Of a DNA stretch of 33,017 nt, positions 14,981 to 22,368 are shown piece after piece; within the stretch, counting starts at the first letter, position 1; every line of letters starts with the position of its first letter. The notes under the pieces were generated by a model. The model was not told where the DNA came from. It did no database searches and saw only the letters and a program-made list of their open reading frames with translations. The stretch is from positions 1 to 33,017 of the forward strand of contig JAQUOQ010000002.1 in assembly GCA_028717005.1 (NCBI GenBank), written 5' to 3'. The position numbers and the translations under genes are program-made. The stretch is from Minisyncoccota bacterium (lineage in GTDB: Bacteria > Patescibacteriota > Minisyncoccia > Minisyncoccales > Minisyncoccaceae).

Positions 14981-15544
14981 ATGATTTTAATAATCGGATT
15001 AGGCAATCCGGGAGAACAATACGAGAAAACAAGGCATAATACAGGTTTTATGCTTTTGGATGAATTAAAGGAGGCTTTGGGTTTCCCGGAATTCCGGCTG
15101 GCAAAAGAGCACAAGGCTTTGGTCAGCGCGGGCAAAGCCGACGGCGAAGACGTGCTTTTGGCAAAGCCCGAAACATATATGAACGAATCCGGAAAAGCGG
15201 CAAAAAGCCTGGCTTCTTATTTTAAAATAAAAACCGATAATATATATGTAGTCCATGACGAAGCTGATCTGCCCTTGGGCGAGTTTAAGATAAAGGAGGG
15301 CGGAACGGCAGGCGGACATAAAGGCGTGCAATCGATAATCGAAGCTTTGGGATCAAAAGATTTTATCCGTTTGCGCATCGGCATCGCTTCGGACGATCCC
15401 TCCTATTCCCTGCCGCTCCAAAAAGGCGAGGGGCTGGAATCGGTGGTGCTTAAAAATTTCAGCGTTGCCGAAAAAGAACTGCTTCTGGAAACTTTTGGCA
15501 AAGCCGTTCCCGCTATTATTTCAAAAATATTTATTGAAAAATAA
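14981..15544 (+). CDS. pth: Peptidyl-tRNA hydrolase
   Basis: Pth frees tRNAs from peptidyl-tRNA that drops off the ribosome. The start MILIIGLGNPGEQYEKTRHNTGF (two adjacent motifs) includes the conserved Asn10 and catalytic His near residue 19. The substrate-gripping block KPETYMNESGKA and the catalytic-site VVHDEADLPLGEFKIK with GGTAGGHKG follow. At 187 residues it is full length. Its stop overlaps the dprA start by one base (TAATG), suggesting translational coupling. It is the first gene of a unit with dprA and topA. Confidence 0.95.
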   Translation: MILIIGLGNPGEQYEKTRHNTGFMLLDELKEALGFPEFRLAKEHKALVSAGKADGEDVLLAKPETYMNESGKAAKSLASYFKIKTDNIYVVHDEADLPLGEFKIKEGGTAGGHKGVQSIIEALGSKDFIRLRIGIASDDPSYSLPLQKGEGLESVVLKNFSVAEKELLLETFGKAVPAIISKIFIEK

Positions 15545-16425
15545 TGGATTTTAAAATCCAAAAAATATCAATCGGTGAAGAGCTCTTTCCCATCGCGCTA
15601 AAACAAATTAAAAATCCGCCGCAAGAATTATATTATGCGGGCAAACTGCTTACCGAAGAAAACTGCATTGCCGTTGTGGGCGCGAGGAGTTGCTCAAAAT
15701 ACGGCGAAGAGGCTTGCCTTAAGATAGGGACCGAATTAGCGGAAAACGGAATAACCATTGTTTCCGGATTAGCCCGGGGCATAGATTCTTTCGCCCATTC
15801 CGCTGCCACAAAAGCGGACAAACGAACCATTGCGGTTTTAGGCACATCGCTCGACGAAAAAAATTTTTATCCCAAAGAAAATTTAATCCTGGCGAAAAAC
15901 ATTATAAATAACAATGGCTTATTATTGTCTGAACACCCGCCCGGAGTAAAAACGCGGCCATATGATTTTTCTTTAAGAAACCGGCTGATTGCCGGCCTGT
16001 CGTTGGGGGTTGTAGTTGTTGAAGCGAAAGAAAAATCCGGCTCCCTCATTACGGCCGAATACGGCCGGGAGCAGGGTAAAAAAATATTCGCGGTGCCCGG
16101 AAGCATATTTTCTAAGAATTCTCTCGGCTGCCACAAGCTCATAAAAAACGGCGCCATTCTTGCGGAAAACGCCGACGATATTTTAAAATCAGTGTTGCCC
16201 AATTATTTGCCTTTAAATTATAAAAGTGGTAAAGAAGTTAAAGGAGATACGCCGGAAGAAGAAATTATATTGTCGGCATTAAAAGAAGAAGCGCTGCATA
16301 TCGAAGACATTATTAGGAAATCCAATATGCCGGCGGGCGAAGCAATGGCTCTGATATCTCTTTTAGAAATTAAAAACAAAATAATCGATTTGGGCGAGAA
16401 TATGTATTGCCTGAACAGAAAATAG
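15544..16425 (+). CDS. dprA: DNA processing protein DprA
   Basis: DprA binds incoming single-stranded DNA during transformation and loads RecA. The Rossmann-like DNA-binding domain is visible: VVGARSCSKYGEEA (near 44-57), the hallmark SGLARGIDSFAHSAA (near 76-90), AVLGTSL and FSLRNRLIAGLSLGVVVVEA, then SGSLITAEYGREQGKKIFAVPG. A C-terminal winged-helix segment (about 230-290, EEEIILSALKEEALHIEDI) is present. The 293-residue length is typical for a version without the N-terminal SAM domain. It starts on the pth stop and is followed by topA after 1 nt. Together with comEC it argues for DNA-uptake ability. Confidence 0.94.
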   Translation: MDFKIQKISIGEELFPIALKQIKNPPQELYYAGKLLTEENCIAVVGARSCSKYGEEACLKIGTELAENGITIVSGLARGIDSFAHSAATKADKRTIAVLGTSLDEKNFYPKENLILAKNIINNNGLLLSEHPPGVKTRPYDFSLRNRLIAGLSLGVVVVEAKEKSGSLITAEYGREQGKKIFAVPGSIFSKNSLGCHKLIKNGAILAENADDILKSVLPNYLPLNYKSGKEVKGDTPEEEIILSALKEEALHIEDIIRKSNMPAGEAMALISLLEIKNKIIDLGENMYCLNRK

Positions 16426-16426
16426 A

Positions 16427-18457
16427 ATGGATTTAATAATAGTAGAAAGCCCCACCAAAGCGAAAACCTTAAAAAACTTTTTAGGCGCTAATTACAGCGT
16501 CCAGTCTTCATATGGGCATATCCGCGATCTGCCAAAAAGCGAGCTTGGGATAGACCCGGAAGATAATTTTAAAATCAAATACGTTATTCCGACAAAAGCG
16601 AGAAAAAATGTAACTTTACTGAAAAAAGAAGTAGCAAAATCAGATTTTATTTATCTCGCAACAGACCCAGACCGGGAAGGAGAAGCTATTTCCTGGCATT
16701 TGGTTGAAGCCCTTGGTTTAAACAAAAAACGCAATTACAAAAGAATTGCTTTTCATGAAATCACAAAACACGCGATAGAAGACGCTTTGCGGAAACCAAT
16801 GGAAATAAACGAGAATCTGGTGAACGCCCAGCAGGCGCGCCGGGCCCTGGACCGGATAGTGGGCTATAAACTCTCGCCCTTTTTGTGGAAAAAAGTCGCC
16901 AAAAACCTTTCTGCCGGAAGGGTGCAATCAGTCGCCGTACGCCTGATAGTTGAAAGGGAAAACGAAATAAAAAACTTTAAGCCCGAAGAATATTGGACAA
17001 TCACCGCCCTCTTGCAAAAACAGGATTCCGAAAAACGCCAATTTGAGGCAGTTTTGTCTAAAATAAACGGCACGCAGGTCCCTAAACTGGGAATAAAATC
17101 CAAAAAAGAAGCGGATGATATCCTTAAAAAACTGGATAACGCGGATTATTCCGTCAGCAGTTTAGAGAAAAAAGAAACAGCAAGGAATCCCCTGCCCCCT
17201 TTTACAACGTCAACAATGGAACAGGACGCGTCAAAAAAAATGCGCTTTCCGGCCAAGATGACAATGCGCGTGGCGCAGGAACTGTATGAAAAAGGTTTTA
17301 TTACTTACCATCGCACCGACTCGCTCAATCTTTCCGCCCAGTCTTTGGCAGCGGCAAAAAGTTTCATCGAAAAAGAATTCGGAAAAAATTACAGCCTTGA
17401 AGCACCAAGGAAATTTAAAGCCAAAGGGCGCGCCCAGGAAGCCCATGAGGCGATAAGGCCTACCGCGGTTGAAAATAAGCCGGAACTTTTAAAATTGGAC
17501 GACCGGCAGGCAAAACTTTACAAGCTTATCTGGAACAGATTTGTGGCCTCCCAAATGAAGCCGGCGATATTCGATTCCATAAAGGCGGAAATAGAAACGA
17601 GCTCCGGGCACACTTTCCAGGCCAATGGATCAACTTTAAAATTTGACGGGTTCTTAAAAGTTTACCCGATGAAATATGAAGAAAAAGAATTGCCCGGCTT
17701 AACCGAAAAAGAAAAACTTGACCTTATAAAAATCACCCCGGACGAACACTTTACCCAGCCTCCGGCAAGATATACCGAAGCAAATCTCATTAAAGAACTG
17801 GAAGCTAATGAAATCGGCCGTCCGTCCACCTACGCGCCGATTATTTCCACAATCCAGGACAGAAACTATGTCCAGAAAAATACGGACAAAAGGTTCGAAC
17901 CGACCGAAGTGGGAATAATGGTGGATGAAATTATGGTAAGCCATTTTCCGGAAATAGTGGACATAAAATTCACGGCTAATATGGAAAAAGGCCTGGACAA
18001 AGTAGCCCAAGGCAAGGAAGTGTGGACAACTCTTCTCCAAAAATTTTACAAGCCGTTTGAGTTCAACCTGGAACAAAAATATACCGAGGTGAAAAAAGCA
18101 TCAATGATCCAGGAAACGACGGACAAAATCTGCCCGAAGTGCGGCAAGCCTTTGGCGGTAAAATTCGGCAGGTTCGGGAAATTCCTCGCCTGCTCGGGCT
18201 TTCCGGATTGCCGGCACACAGAACCGATGGAAAACAACAAAGCAAAAACCGGGTTGAAATGCTTTAAGTGCGAACAGGGAGACATAATTGCCAAACGGAC
18301 GAAAAAAGGGAAAACTTTTTACGGCTGCTCCAATTGGCCGACCTGCGATTTCGCTTTGTGGGACAAGCCCACCGGAGAAAAGTGCGGCAAATGCGGCGAA
18401 CCGATGGTGGAAAAAAAGAACGGAACAAAATGTTCTAATAAAAACTGCGGAAAATAA
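16427..18457 (+). CDS. topA: DNA topoisomerase I (type IA)
   Basis: This enzyme relaxes negative supercoils by transient cleavage of one DNA strand. The Toprim domain opens MDLIIVESPTKAKTL (metal-binding Glu7) with DPDREGEAISW (80-90). The active-site tyrosine is Tyr294 in ITYHRTDS, where most enzymes have ITYMRTDS. HEAIRPT (near 345) is also present. The C-terminus carries three Cys4-type zinc ribbons (CPKCGKPL...C...C, CFKCEQG...C...C and CGKCGEP...C...C) between about 564 and 675. At 676 residues it is a complete enzyme. It is the last gene of the pth-dprA-topA unit, a frequent dprA-topA pairing. Confidence 0.97.
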   Translation: MDLIIVESPTKAKTLKNFLGANYSVQSSYGHIRDLPKSELGIDPEDNFKIKYVIPTKARKNVTLLKKEVAKSDFIYLATDPDREGEAISWHLVEALGLNKKRNYKRIAFHEITKHAIEDALRKPMEINENLVNAQQARRALDRIVGYKLSPFLWKKVAKNLSAGRVQSVAVRLIVERENEIKNFKPEEYWTITALLQKQDSEKRQFEAVLSKINGTQVPKLGIKSKKEADDILKKLDNADYSVSSLEKKETARNPLPPFTTSTMEQDASKKMRFPAKMTMRVAQELYEKGFITYHRTDSLNLSAQSLAAAKSFIEKEFGKNYSLEAPRKFKAKGRAQEAHEAIRPTAVENKPELLKLDDRQAKLYKLIWNRFVASQMKPAIFDSIKAEIETSSGHTFQANGSTLKFDGFLKVYPMKYEEKELPGLTEKEKLDLIKITPDEHFTQPPARYTEANLIKELEANEIGRPSTYAPIISTIQDRNYVQKNTDKRFEPTEVGIMVDEIMVSHFPEIVDIKFTANMEKGLDKVAQGKEVWTTLLQKFYKPFEFNLEQKYTEVKKASMIQETTDKICPKCGKPLAVKFGRFGKFLACSGFPDCRHTEPMENNKAKTGLKCFKCEQGDIIAKRTKKGKTFYGCSNWPTCDFALWDKPTGEKCGKCGEPMVEKKNGTKCSNKNCGK

Positions 18458-18545
18458 CCAGCTTTCATCCGCCAGCCGGCAGACTATGGCGAGACAATGC
18501 AATAAATTAAAATCCATAATAATAATTAAAATAAATAATTAATAT

Positions 18546-18791
18546 ATGGCGGAAGAAAACAAAAAAGAAGAATTTAAAGTCTCTGGCGACGAAATTTTAA
18601 AAAAAGTTAAAGAGATTATAAAGGAAGGCAACGCGCGAAGGATTATTATAAAGGACGAAAAGGGAGAAGTTATTATGGAAATCCCTTTGACTTTCGCGGT
18701 AGTCGGCACTGTTTTCGCGCCCGTGCTTGCGGCTGTCGGAGCGCTGGCAGCATTAATTGCCGATTTTACGATCGTGGTTGAAAAAAAATAG
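18546..18791 (+). CDS. DUF4342 domain protein
   Basis: An 81-residue protein matching what I recall of DUF4342. A charged N-terminal part (EEFKVSGDEILKKVKEIIKE, then NARRIIIKDEKGEVIMEIPL) leads into a hydrophobic stretch (TFAVVGTVFAPVLAAVGALAALIADFTIVVE). The hydrophobic half is long enough for a membrane hairpin or helix, but glycine/alanine richness and the known family leave its topology unclear. No function is established. It follows topA by 88 nt, with a palindromic-repeat remnant (18467-18481) in the gap. A bidirectional terminator separates it from parB. Confidence 0.78.
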   Translation: MAEENKKEEFKVSGDEILKKVKEIIKEGNARRIIIKDEKGEVIMEIPLTFAVVGTVFAPVLAAVGALAALIADFTIVVEKK

Positions 18792-18809
18792 TTTTTTATT
18801 TAATTAGAA

Positions 18810-18838
18810 AAGGGGCTCTTTTAGAGAGCCTCTTTTTC
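18810..18838. terminator. Bidirectional intrinsic terminator
   Basis: A 9-bp stem (18810-18818 with 18824-18832, one G-U pair) has loop TTTAG. On the plus strand TTTTTCTT follows it, and on the minus strand a CTTTTCTAATT run, so it can end both the DUF4342 and the converging parA-parB transcripts. Confidence 0.8.
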
Positions 18839-18854
18839 TTGTAAAAAATAAAAA

Positions 18855-19748
18855 TCAGCCTTTATGGATTATTTTTTTAAGCCAGTTTTTTAGCGCTTCT
18901 TCATTGGCAAATTCCGCAGTGAAATAAATTTTCCCTCTTTTTCTGTCTATTTTAATTTGGTCGTATCCTAAAACTTCTTTTATCCTTTTTTCCAAAAAGT
19001 CCTTATTTTGCACCGCCAATACAGGCGATTTTGTTTTCGAAATTAGCCTATTTTCTCTCGCTGCTTTTTCGGTATCGCGCACCGTATAGCTGTTTTCCAA
19101 AATTTCTTCAAAAACTTTTTTCCGTAAGCCGTCCTCCTTTACCGCCAAAAGCGCTCGGGCGTGGCCCTCGCTGATTTTTTCCGACTTAAGTGCGTCTCTC
19201 ATTTCTTTAGGCAAGGAAAGCATTCTTAAACTATTGGCCACGGTTTCCCTGCTTACGCCCGCCACCTGGGCGATTTCTTTTTCCAAAAGCCCGAATTCGG
19301 CCCGCAGCTGGTCAAAGGCTTCGGCTTTGTCAATCGCGTTCAAATTTTTTCTCTGCACGTTTTCAATTAAAGCGATTTCCAATTTCTCGCGGCTGGACGG
19401 ATTTTTAATTATAACCGGTATCTGTTTTAAGCCAACTTTTTTGGACGCGCGCCATCTCCTCTCCCCCGCTACAATCTGATAATCAGTGGCTATTCCGCCC
19501 TGAGCGGTTTTCTTTTCAATTTTTGTAACGATAATCGGCTGAAGCAGCCCGTATTTCTTGATTGACTCGGCCAAAGAGTTTAACGCCTCCTCGTCAAAGT
19601 CTTTCCTTGGCTGATAGGGATTCGGCTTTATTTTTTCGGTTTCAATCCAAAAGATATAATCTTTTGTGGAAGATTCCTGCACTGCCGGCTGCGTTTGCCT
19701 ACTTGCTTCTTTTTTTGGTATTAAAGACTCTAACCCTTTTCCGATCAT
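18855..19748 (-). CDS. parB: Chromosome partitioning protein ParB
   Basis: ParB binds parS sites, spreads as a CTP-dependent clamp and recruits SMC and ParA. The N-terminal domain contains KIKPNPYQPRKDFDEEALN (39-57), SIKKYGLLQPIIV (62-74) and the CTP-binding GERRWRAS (95-102). A central helix-turn-helix follows (LLEKEIAQVAGVSRETVANSLR, about 153-174), then ISEGHARALLAV (about 194-205). The C-terminal 40 residues form the dimerisation domain. At 297 residues it is typical. It is 21 nt downstream of parA. I saw no parS-like site in the window. Confidence 0.95.
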   Translation of the reverse strand: MIGKGLESLIPKKEASRQTQPAVQESSTKDYIFWIETEKIKPNPYQPRKDFDEEALNSLAESIKKYGLLQPIIVTKIEKKTAQGGIATDYQIVAGERRWRASKKVGLKQIPVIIKNPSSREKLEIALIENVQRKNLNAIDKAEAFDQLRAEFGLLEKEIAQVAGVSRETVANSLRMLSLPKEMRDALKSEKISEGHARALLAVKEDGLRKKVFEEILENSYTVRDTEKAARENRLISKTKSPVLAVQNKDFLEKRIKEVLGYDQIKIDRKRGKIYFTAEFANEEALKNWLKKIIHKG

Positions 19749-19769
19749 AGTTTTTCTTTATTTAAATTA

Positions 19770-20573
19770 TTACGCATCTTTTTTCGCCGATGCTTTCAAA
19801 TTATTTTCTCCTTTGCTGTTATAAATTATCTCCCGCGCCAGTTCCCGGAAAGCATGAACCGCCCGGGAATTGGGAGAGTGCCTTAAAATAGTACGGCCGT
19901 AAATCGGAGATTCAGACAAAGAAACCGTCCGCGGTATAACCGTGTCAAAAACATAACCGGGAAAAGTCCGCCGCAAATCTTTTGCTATTTTTTGGGAAAC
20001 TTTATTTTTGCGCACATACATTGTCAGAAGCGCTCCCAAAATTTTTATATTTCTCTCAAGATTTTCGTTAATCAATTTAATGTTGGAAATCAGCTGCCCC
20101 AATCCTTCCATTGCCAGATATTCTGATTGGACCGGAATTAAAACTTCATCAGCCGCGACTAAAGCGTTTAAGGTTAGAATGCCCAAGCTCGGCGGACAAT
20201 CAATCAAAACAAAATCATAATCATCTTTAACCATATCAATCACTTCTTTCAGTTTAAATTCGCGGTACTGCATATTAACAAGCTCAATGTTTGCTCCGGC
20301 AAGATTGTGCGATGTGGGCATTATATCAAACGCTAAAAACTGCGTCCGCTTTATTATTTCGCGCGGAGATATTTGCCCCAATAAAGCTTCGTAAAGCGAA
20401 GCTCCTAGTTCGCGGGGGTTTATTCCCAAAGAAAAAGTGGCGTTTGCCTGCGGATCGGTGTCAACAAGCAAAACTTTTTTCCCGAATGCGGTTAAAAAAA
20501 CAGGCAAATTAACTGCCACCGCGGTTTTTCCCACTCCCCCTTTTTGATTGGCGATTGCAATAACTCTGCTCAT
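19770..20573 (-). CDS. parA: Chromosome partitioning ATPase ParA/Soj
   Basis: ParA is a deviant Walker ATPase that moves ParB-parS complexes along the nucleoid. The Walker A motif KGGVGKT is at 11-17 with the signature lysine at position 11. DTDPQANAT (38-46) and DFVLIDCPPSLGILTLNAL (about 120-138) supply the Walker A' and B elements. The 267 residues lack a separate N-terminal HTH, so this is the chromosomal Soj type. The last stretch is Lys-rich and variable. It is the first gene of parA-parB, divergent from tRNA-Leu, with a promoter that predicts a leaderless mRNA. Confidence 0.95.
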   Translation of the reverse strand: MSRVIAIANQKGGVGKTAVAVNLPVFLTAFGKKVLLVDTDPQANATFSLGINPRELGASLYEALLGQISPREIIKRTQFLAFDIMPTSHNLAGANIELVNMQYREFKLKEVIDMVKDDYDFVLIDCPPSLGILTLNALVAADEVLIPVQSEYLAMEGLGQLISNIKLINENLERNIKILGALLTMYVRKNKVSQKIAKDLRRTFPGYVFDTVIPRTVSLSESPIYGRTILRHSPNSRAVHAFRELAREIIYNSKGENNLKASAKKDA

Positions 20574-20580
20574 TAAAGCA

Positions 20581-20609
20581 ATTTTACCACAGGGGTTTAA
20601 AATTTACAA
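20581..20609 (-). promoter_or_regulatory. Promoter of parA-parB
   Basis: Minus-strand TTGTAA (20604-20609), a 17-nt spacer and TAAAAT (20581-20586) preceded by TGG (extended -10). The expected start, 7-8 nt on, coincides with the A of ATG 20573, so the mRNA should be leaderless. Confidence 0.65.
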
Positions 20610-20647
20610 ACAAGCAATTTTATGCTAATAGAATAATGTATCTAAGG

Positions 20648-20731
20648 GCCGAAGTGGCGGAACTGGCAGACGCGTAGCACTCAAAATGCTATGGGAGCAA
20701 TCCCGTGAGAGTTCAAGTCTCTCCTTCGGCA
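20648..20731 (+). tRNA. tRNA-Leu (anticodon CAA)
   Basis: Acceptor stem GCCGAAG/CTTCGGC with A73. Anticodon stem TAGCA/TGCTA encloses CTCAAAA, giving anticodon CAA for codon UUG. The long variable arm (TGGGAGCAATCCCGT) and T arm GAGAG-TTCAAGT-CTCTC fit class II leucine tRNA. The following bases read CCT, so CCA is not fully encoded. Confidence 0.95.
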
Positions 20732-20745
20732 CCTCAAAACAAAAG

Positions 20746-20767
20746 AAGGCATATTATGCCTTTTTTT
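20746..20767 (+). terminator. Terminator after tRNA-Leu (CAA)
   Basis: AAGGCAT/ATGCCTT stem (20746-20762) with a 3-nt loop leads into a T7 run. The flanking CAAAACAAAA and TTTTTGTTTTG extend the helix, so it is a strong intrinsic terminator. Confidence 0.75.
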
Positions 20768-20789
20768 GTTTTGAATGGGTTGTTTGAGT

Positions 20790-20873
20790 AGAGACTTGAA
20801 GCCGCAGGGCTGACGAGCCCGAGGCCGTACTCGAAGGTAATTCCAACAGGAATTAACCTGAGAGCAAGTCTCT
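20790..20873. other. Structured spacer element (three-way-junction fold), possible small RNA
   Basis: AGAGACTTG (20790-20798) pairs perfectly with CAAGTCTCT (20865-20873). Inside are GGGCT-GACG-AGCCC (20807-20820), closed by GCC/GGC (20801-20803 with 20823-20825), and a second arm AGGTAATTCC...GGAATTAACCT (20835-20859). The core CAAGTCTCTCC is also in the T arm of the preceding tRNA-Leu (20714-20724) and again at 20931-20941. The element could be a small RNA, a decayed tRNA-related insertion or a remnant of a mobile element. No promoter is evident. Confidence 0.45.
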
Positions 20874-20883
20874 CCCCTTAAAG

Positions 20884-20903
20884 GCGGAGCAACTCTAGTT
20901 CAG
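20884..20903. repeat. 20-bp exact repeat, copy 1 (tRNA-associated)
   Basis: GCGGAGCAACTCTAGTTCAG is repeated exactly at 32763-32782. Both copies lie 150-200 nt downstream of a tRNA gene (tRNA-Leu here, tRNA-Ala there). The rest of the spacer up to 21033 holds no ORF or clear signal. Confidence 0.85.
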
Positions 20904-21033
20904 GGCACATCAAATAATATCAAGTCTCTCCTTTGTTCTAAGCTAAAGAGTATTCTCTCCTTGTTGATCGTGTATTTTTATGATAAACAATAAATACGTG
21001 CCTTGGCCTACGGAGCCTCGGCAGGATAGTTAA

Positions 21034-21120
21034 GCCGAAGTGGCGGAATTGGCAGACGCGTAGCGTTCAGGGCGCTATAGGAGCAATCCTGTGTGGGTTC
21101 AACTCCCACCTTCGGCACCA
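21034..21120 (+). tRNA. tRNA-Leu (anticodon CAG)
   Basis: Acceptor GCCGAAG/CTTCGGC, A73, and CCA encoded at 21118-21120. Anticodon stem TAGCG/CGCTA with loop TTCAGGG gives anticodon CAG for codon CUG. Long variable arm and T arm GTGGG-TTCAACT-CCCAC. Its 5' 33 nt match the tRNA-Leu(CAA) copy almost exactly, so the two are paralogues. Confidence 0.96.
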
Positions 21121-21158
21121 CTTCGCTCCGACTTGTCGGAGCTATGCGGTACACGCAC
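21121..21158 (+). repeat. tRNA-trailer hairpin element, copy 1
   Basis: Immediately after the encoded CCA, GCTCCGAC (21125-21132) pairs with GTCGGAGC (21135-21142), followed by TATGCGGTACACGCAC. The same layout with different but still complementary arms follows tRNA-Ala at 32591-32626. Confidence 0.7.
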
Positions 21159-21163
21159 GAATC

Positions 21164-21190
21164 AAAAAGAGGGGCTTATCCCCTCTTTTT
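21164..21190. terminator. Bidirectional terminator between tRNA-Leu (CAG) and the GlmU-like gene
   Basis: AAAAAGAGGGG (21164-21174) pairs with CCCCTCTTTTT (21180-21190) around CTTAT. The A/T flanks supply a uridine run on either strand. Its right edge overlaps the stop codon of the minus-strand gene. Confidence 0.85.
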
Positions 21191-22367
21191 ATTCTATATC
21201 TTCTTCTACTTTTTGGCCCGGCAGGGTCGCCTTATTAGGCCAAATTTTCCGTCCAGGCAAAATTATTGTGCCAATTCCGGTTTTCACGCCATCGCCTATT
21301 ATAGTTCCGAATTTTTTTAAGCCGGTATCTATTAGGGCTCCTTTAATTTTTGTTTTGACCGTATCATTGTCGTTCCGCAAATTGGCTACTATGGTCCCAG
21401 CCCCAAAATTGCAATTAGAGCCGACAATAGAATCTCCAACAAACGATAAATGGCTAAAATTTGTATTGTCGCCGATAATGCAGTTTTTAATTTCTACCGC
21501 CTGACCGATTCTACAATTATTTCCTATTGACGTACAGCCTCTTATAAAGCAGTTTGGACCGATAAAACAGTCCCTTCCGATATAGACCGGCCCCTCGATA
21601 TAAGCCCCGCTTTTAATAATCGTATTTTCTCCAACGATTATATCCCCTTTTACGGAAACATTAGCCTCAATTTTTCCCTTATTTTCTTTATCTATTCTCT
21701 TGAATAAATATTCCATAACAAGAAAAATGTCCCAAGGATAGGAGGCCGGAAACCAAAATTCAGCGACAGAATAATAAAGCTTATTTTCTTTCAAAAATTG
21801 CTTGATGTAATCCGTAAACTCATACTCTCCGCGGGAAGATTTTTTTATCTCGTAATTAAAAATTGTTTTGGGCAAAAAATACAAACCGGTGTTAATGAAA
21901 TTGGACTGTGGATTCTCCGGTTTTTCCACTATTTCGCTTACCCTGTTTTCTTCCACGGAAACAACGCCGAATCGGGAAGCATTAGGATGCTCTTTAACCA
22001 TAAGGCACGGGAACTGTTTTAATGTTTTTTTGATATCTTCCCGGTAATAAATATCATCTCCGTTAAGGAGTAAAAATTTATCATCAATATGCTCTAACGC
22101 TAGTTTGGCCGCGGTTCCAGTTCCATTAATGCTTGAATCAACAAGATAGCTTATTTTCATTCCCTTATAGTCCTCGCCTATAAGGTTTTTTATTTTTTCT
22201 CCCAAATGGCCGACGATTATTATTACCCCGTCTACAAGACCAGCAAGTTCGTCCAAATTATATTCCAGGATAGATTTTCCAAAAACCGAAAATATCGGCT
22301 TCGGCCGCGTTATGGAAATCGGCTGGAATCTTACTCCGCTTCCGGCTGCTAAAATTACGGCTTTCAT
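21189..22367 (-). CDS. GlmU-like sugar-1-phosphate nucleotidyltransferase with left-handed beta-helix
   Basis: The protein likely joins a nucleoside triphosphate to a sugar-1-phosphate, possibly UDP-GlcNAc formation. The N-terminal Rossmann-like pyrophosphorylase domain starts MKAVILAAGSGVRFQPISIT with a following RPKP, and contains LLLNGDDIYY (near 98) and VVEKPENPQ-type residues (IVEKPENP near 141). From about residue 235 hexapeptide repeats (VSVKGDIIVGENTIIKSGAYIEG and later GNNCRIGQAV) build a beta-helix, and NFGAGTIVANLRND resembles the GlmU acetyltransferase region. At 392 residues it resembles the shorter archaeal-type GlmU-like enzymes more than the 450-residue bacterial GlmU. It is the last gene of the unit starting with the oxidoreductase; glmS, for an earlier step, lies in the next operon. 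Confidence 0.82.
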   Translation of the reverse strand: MKAVILAAGSGVRFQPISITRPKPIFSVFGKSILEYNLDELAGLVDGVIIIVGHLGEKIKNLIGEDYKGMKISYLVDSSINGTGTAAKLALEHIDDKFLLLNGDDIYYREDIKKTLKQFPCLMVKEHPNASRFGVVSVEENRVSEIVEKPENPQSNFINTGLYFLPKTIFNYEIKKSSRGEYEFTDYIKQFLKENKLYYSVAEFWFPASYPWDIFLVMEYLFKRIDKENKGKIEANVSVKGDIIVGENTIIKSGAYIEGPVYIGRDCFIGPNCFIRGCTSIGNNCRIGQAVEIKNCIIGDNTNFSHLSFVGDSIVGSNCNFGAGTIVANLRNDNDTVKTKIKGALIDTGLKKFGTIIGDGVKTGIGTIILPGRKIWPNKATLPGQKVEEDIE

Positions 22368-22368
22368 C

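Noticed and set aside
18855-20573. parS sites near parA-parB
   Set aside because: I saw no match to the TGTTTCACGTGAAACA consensus in the window.
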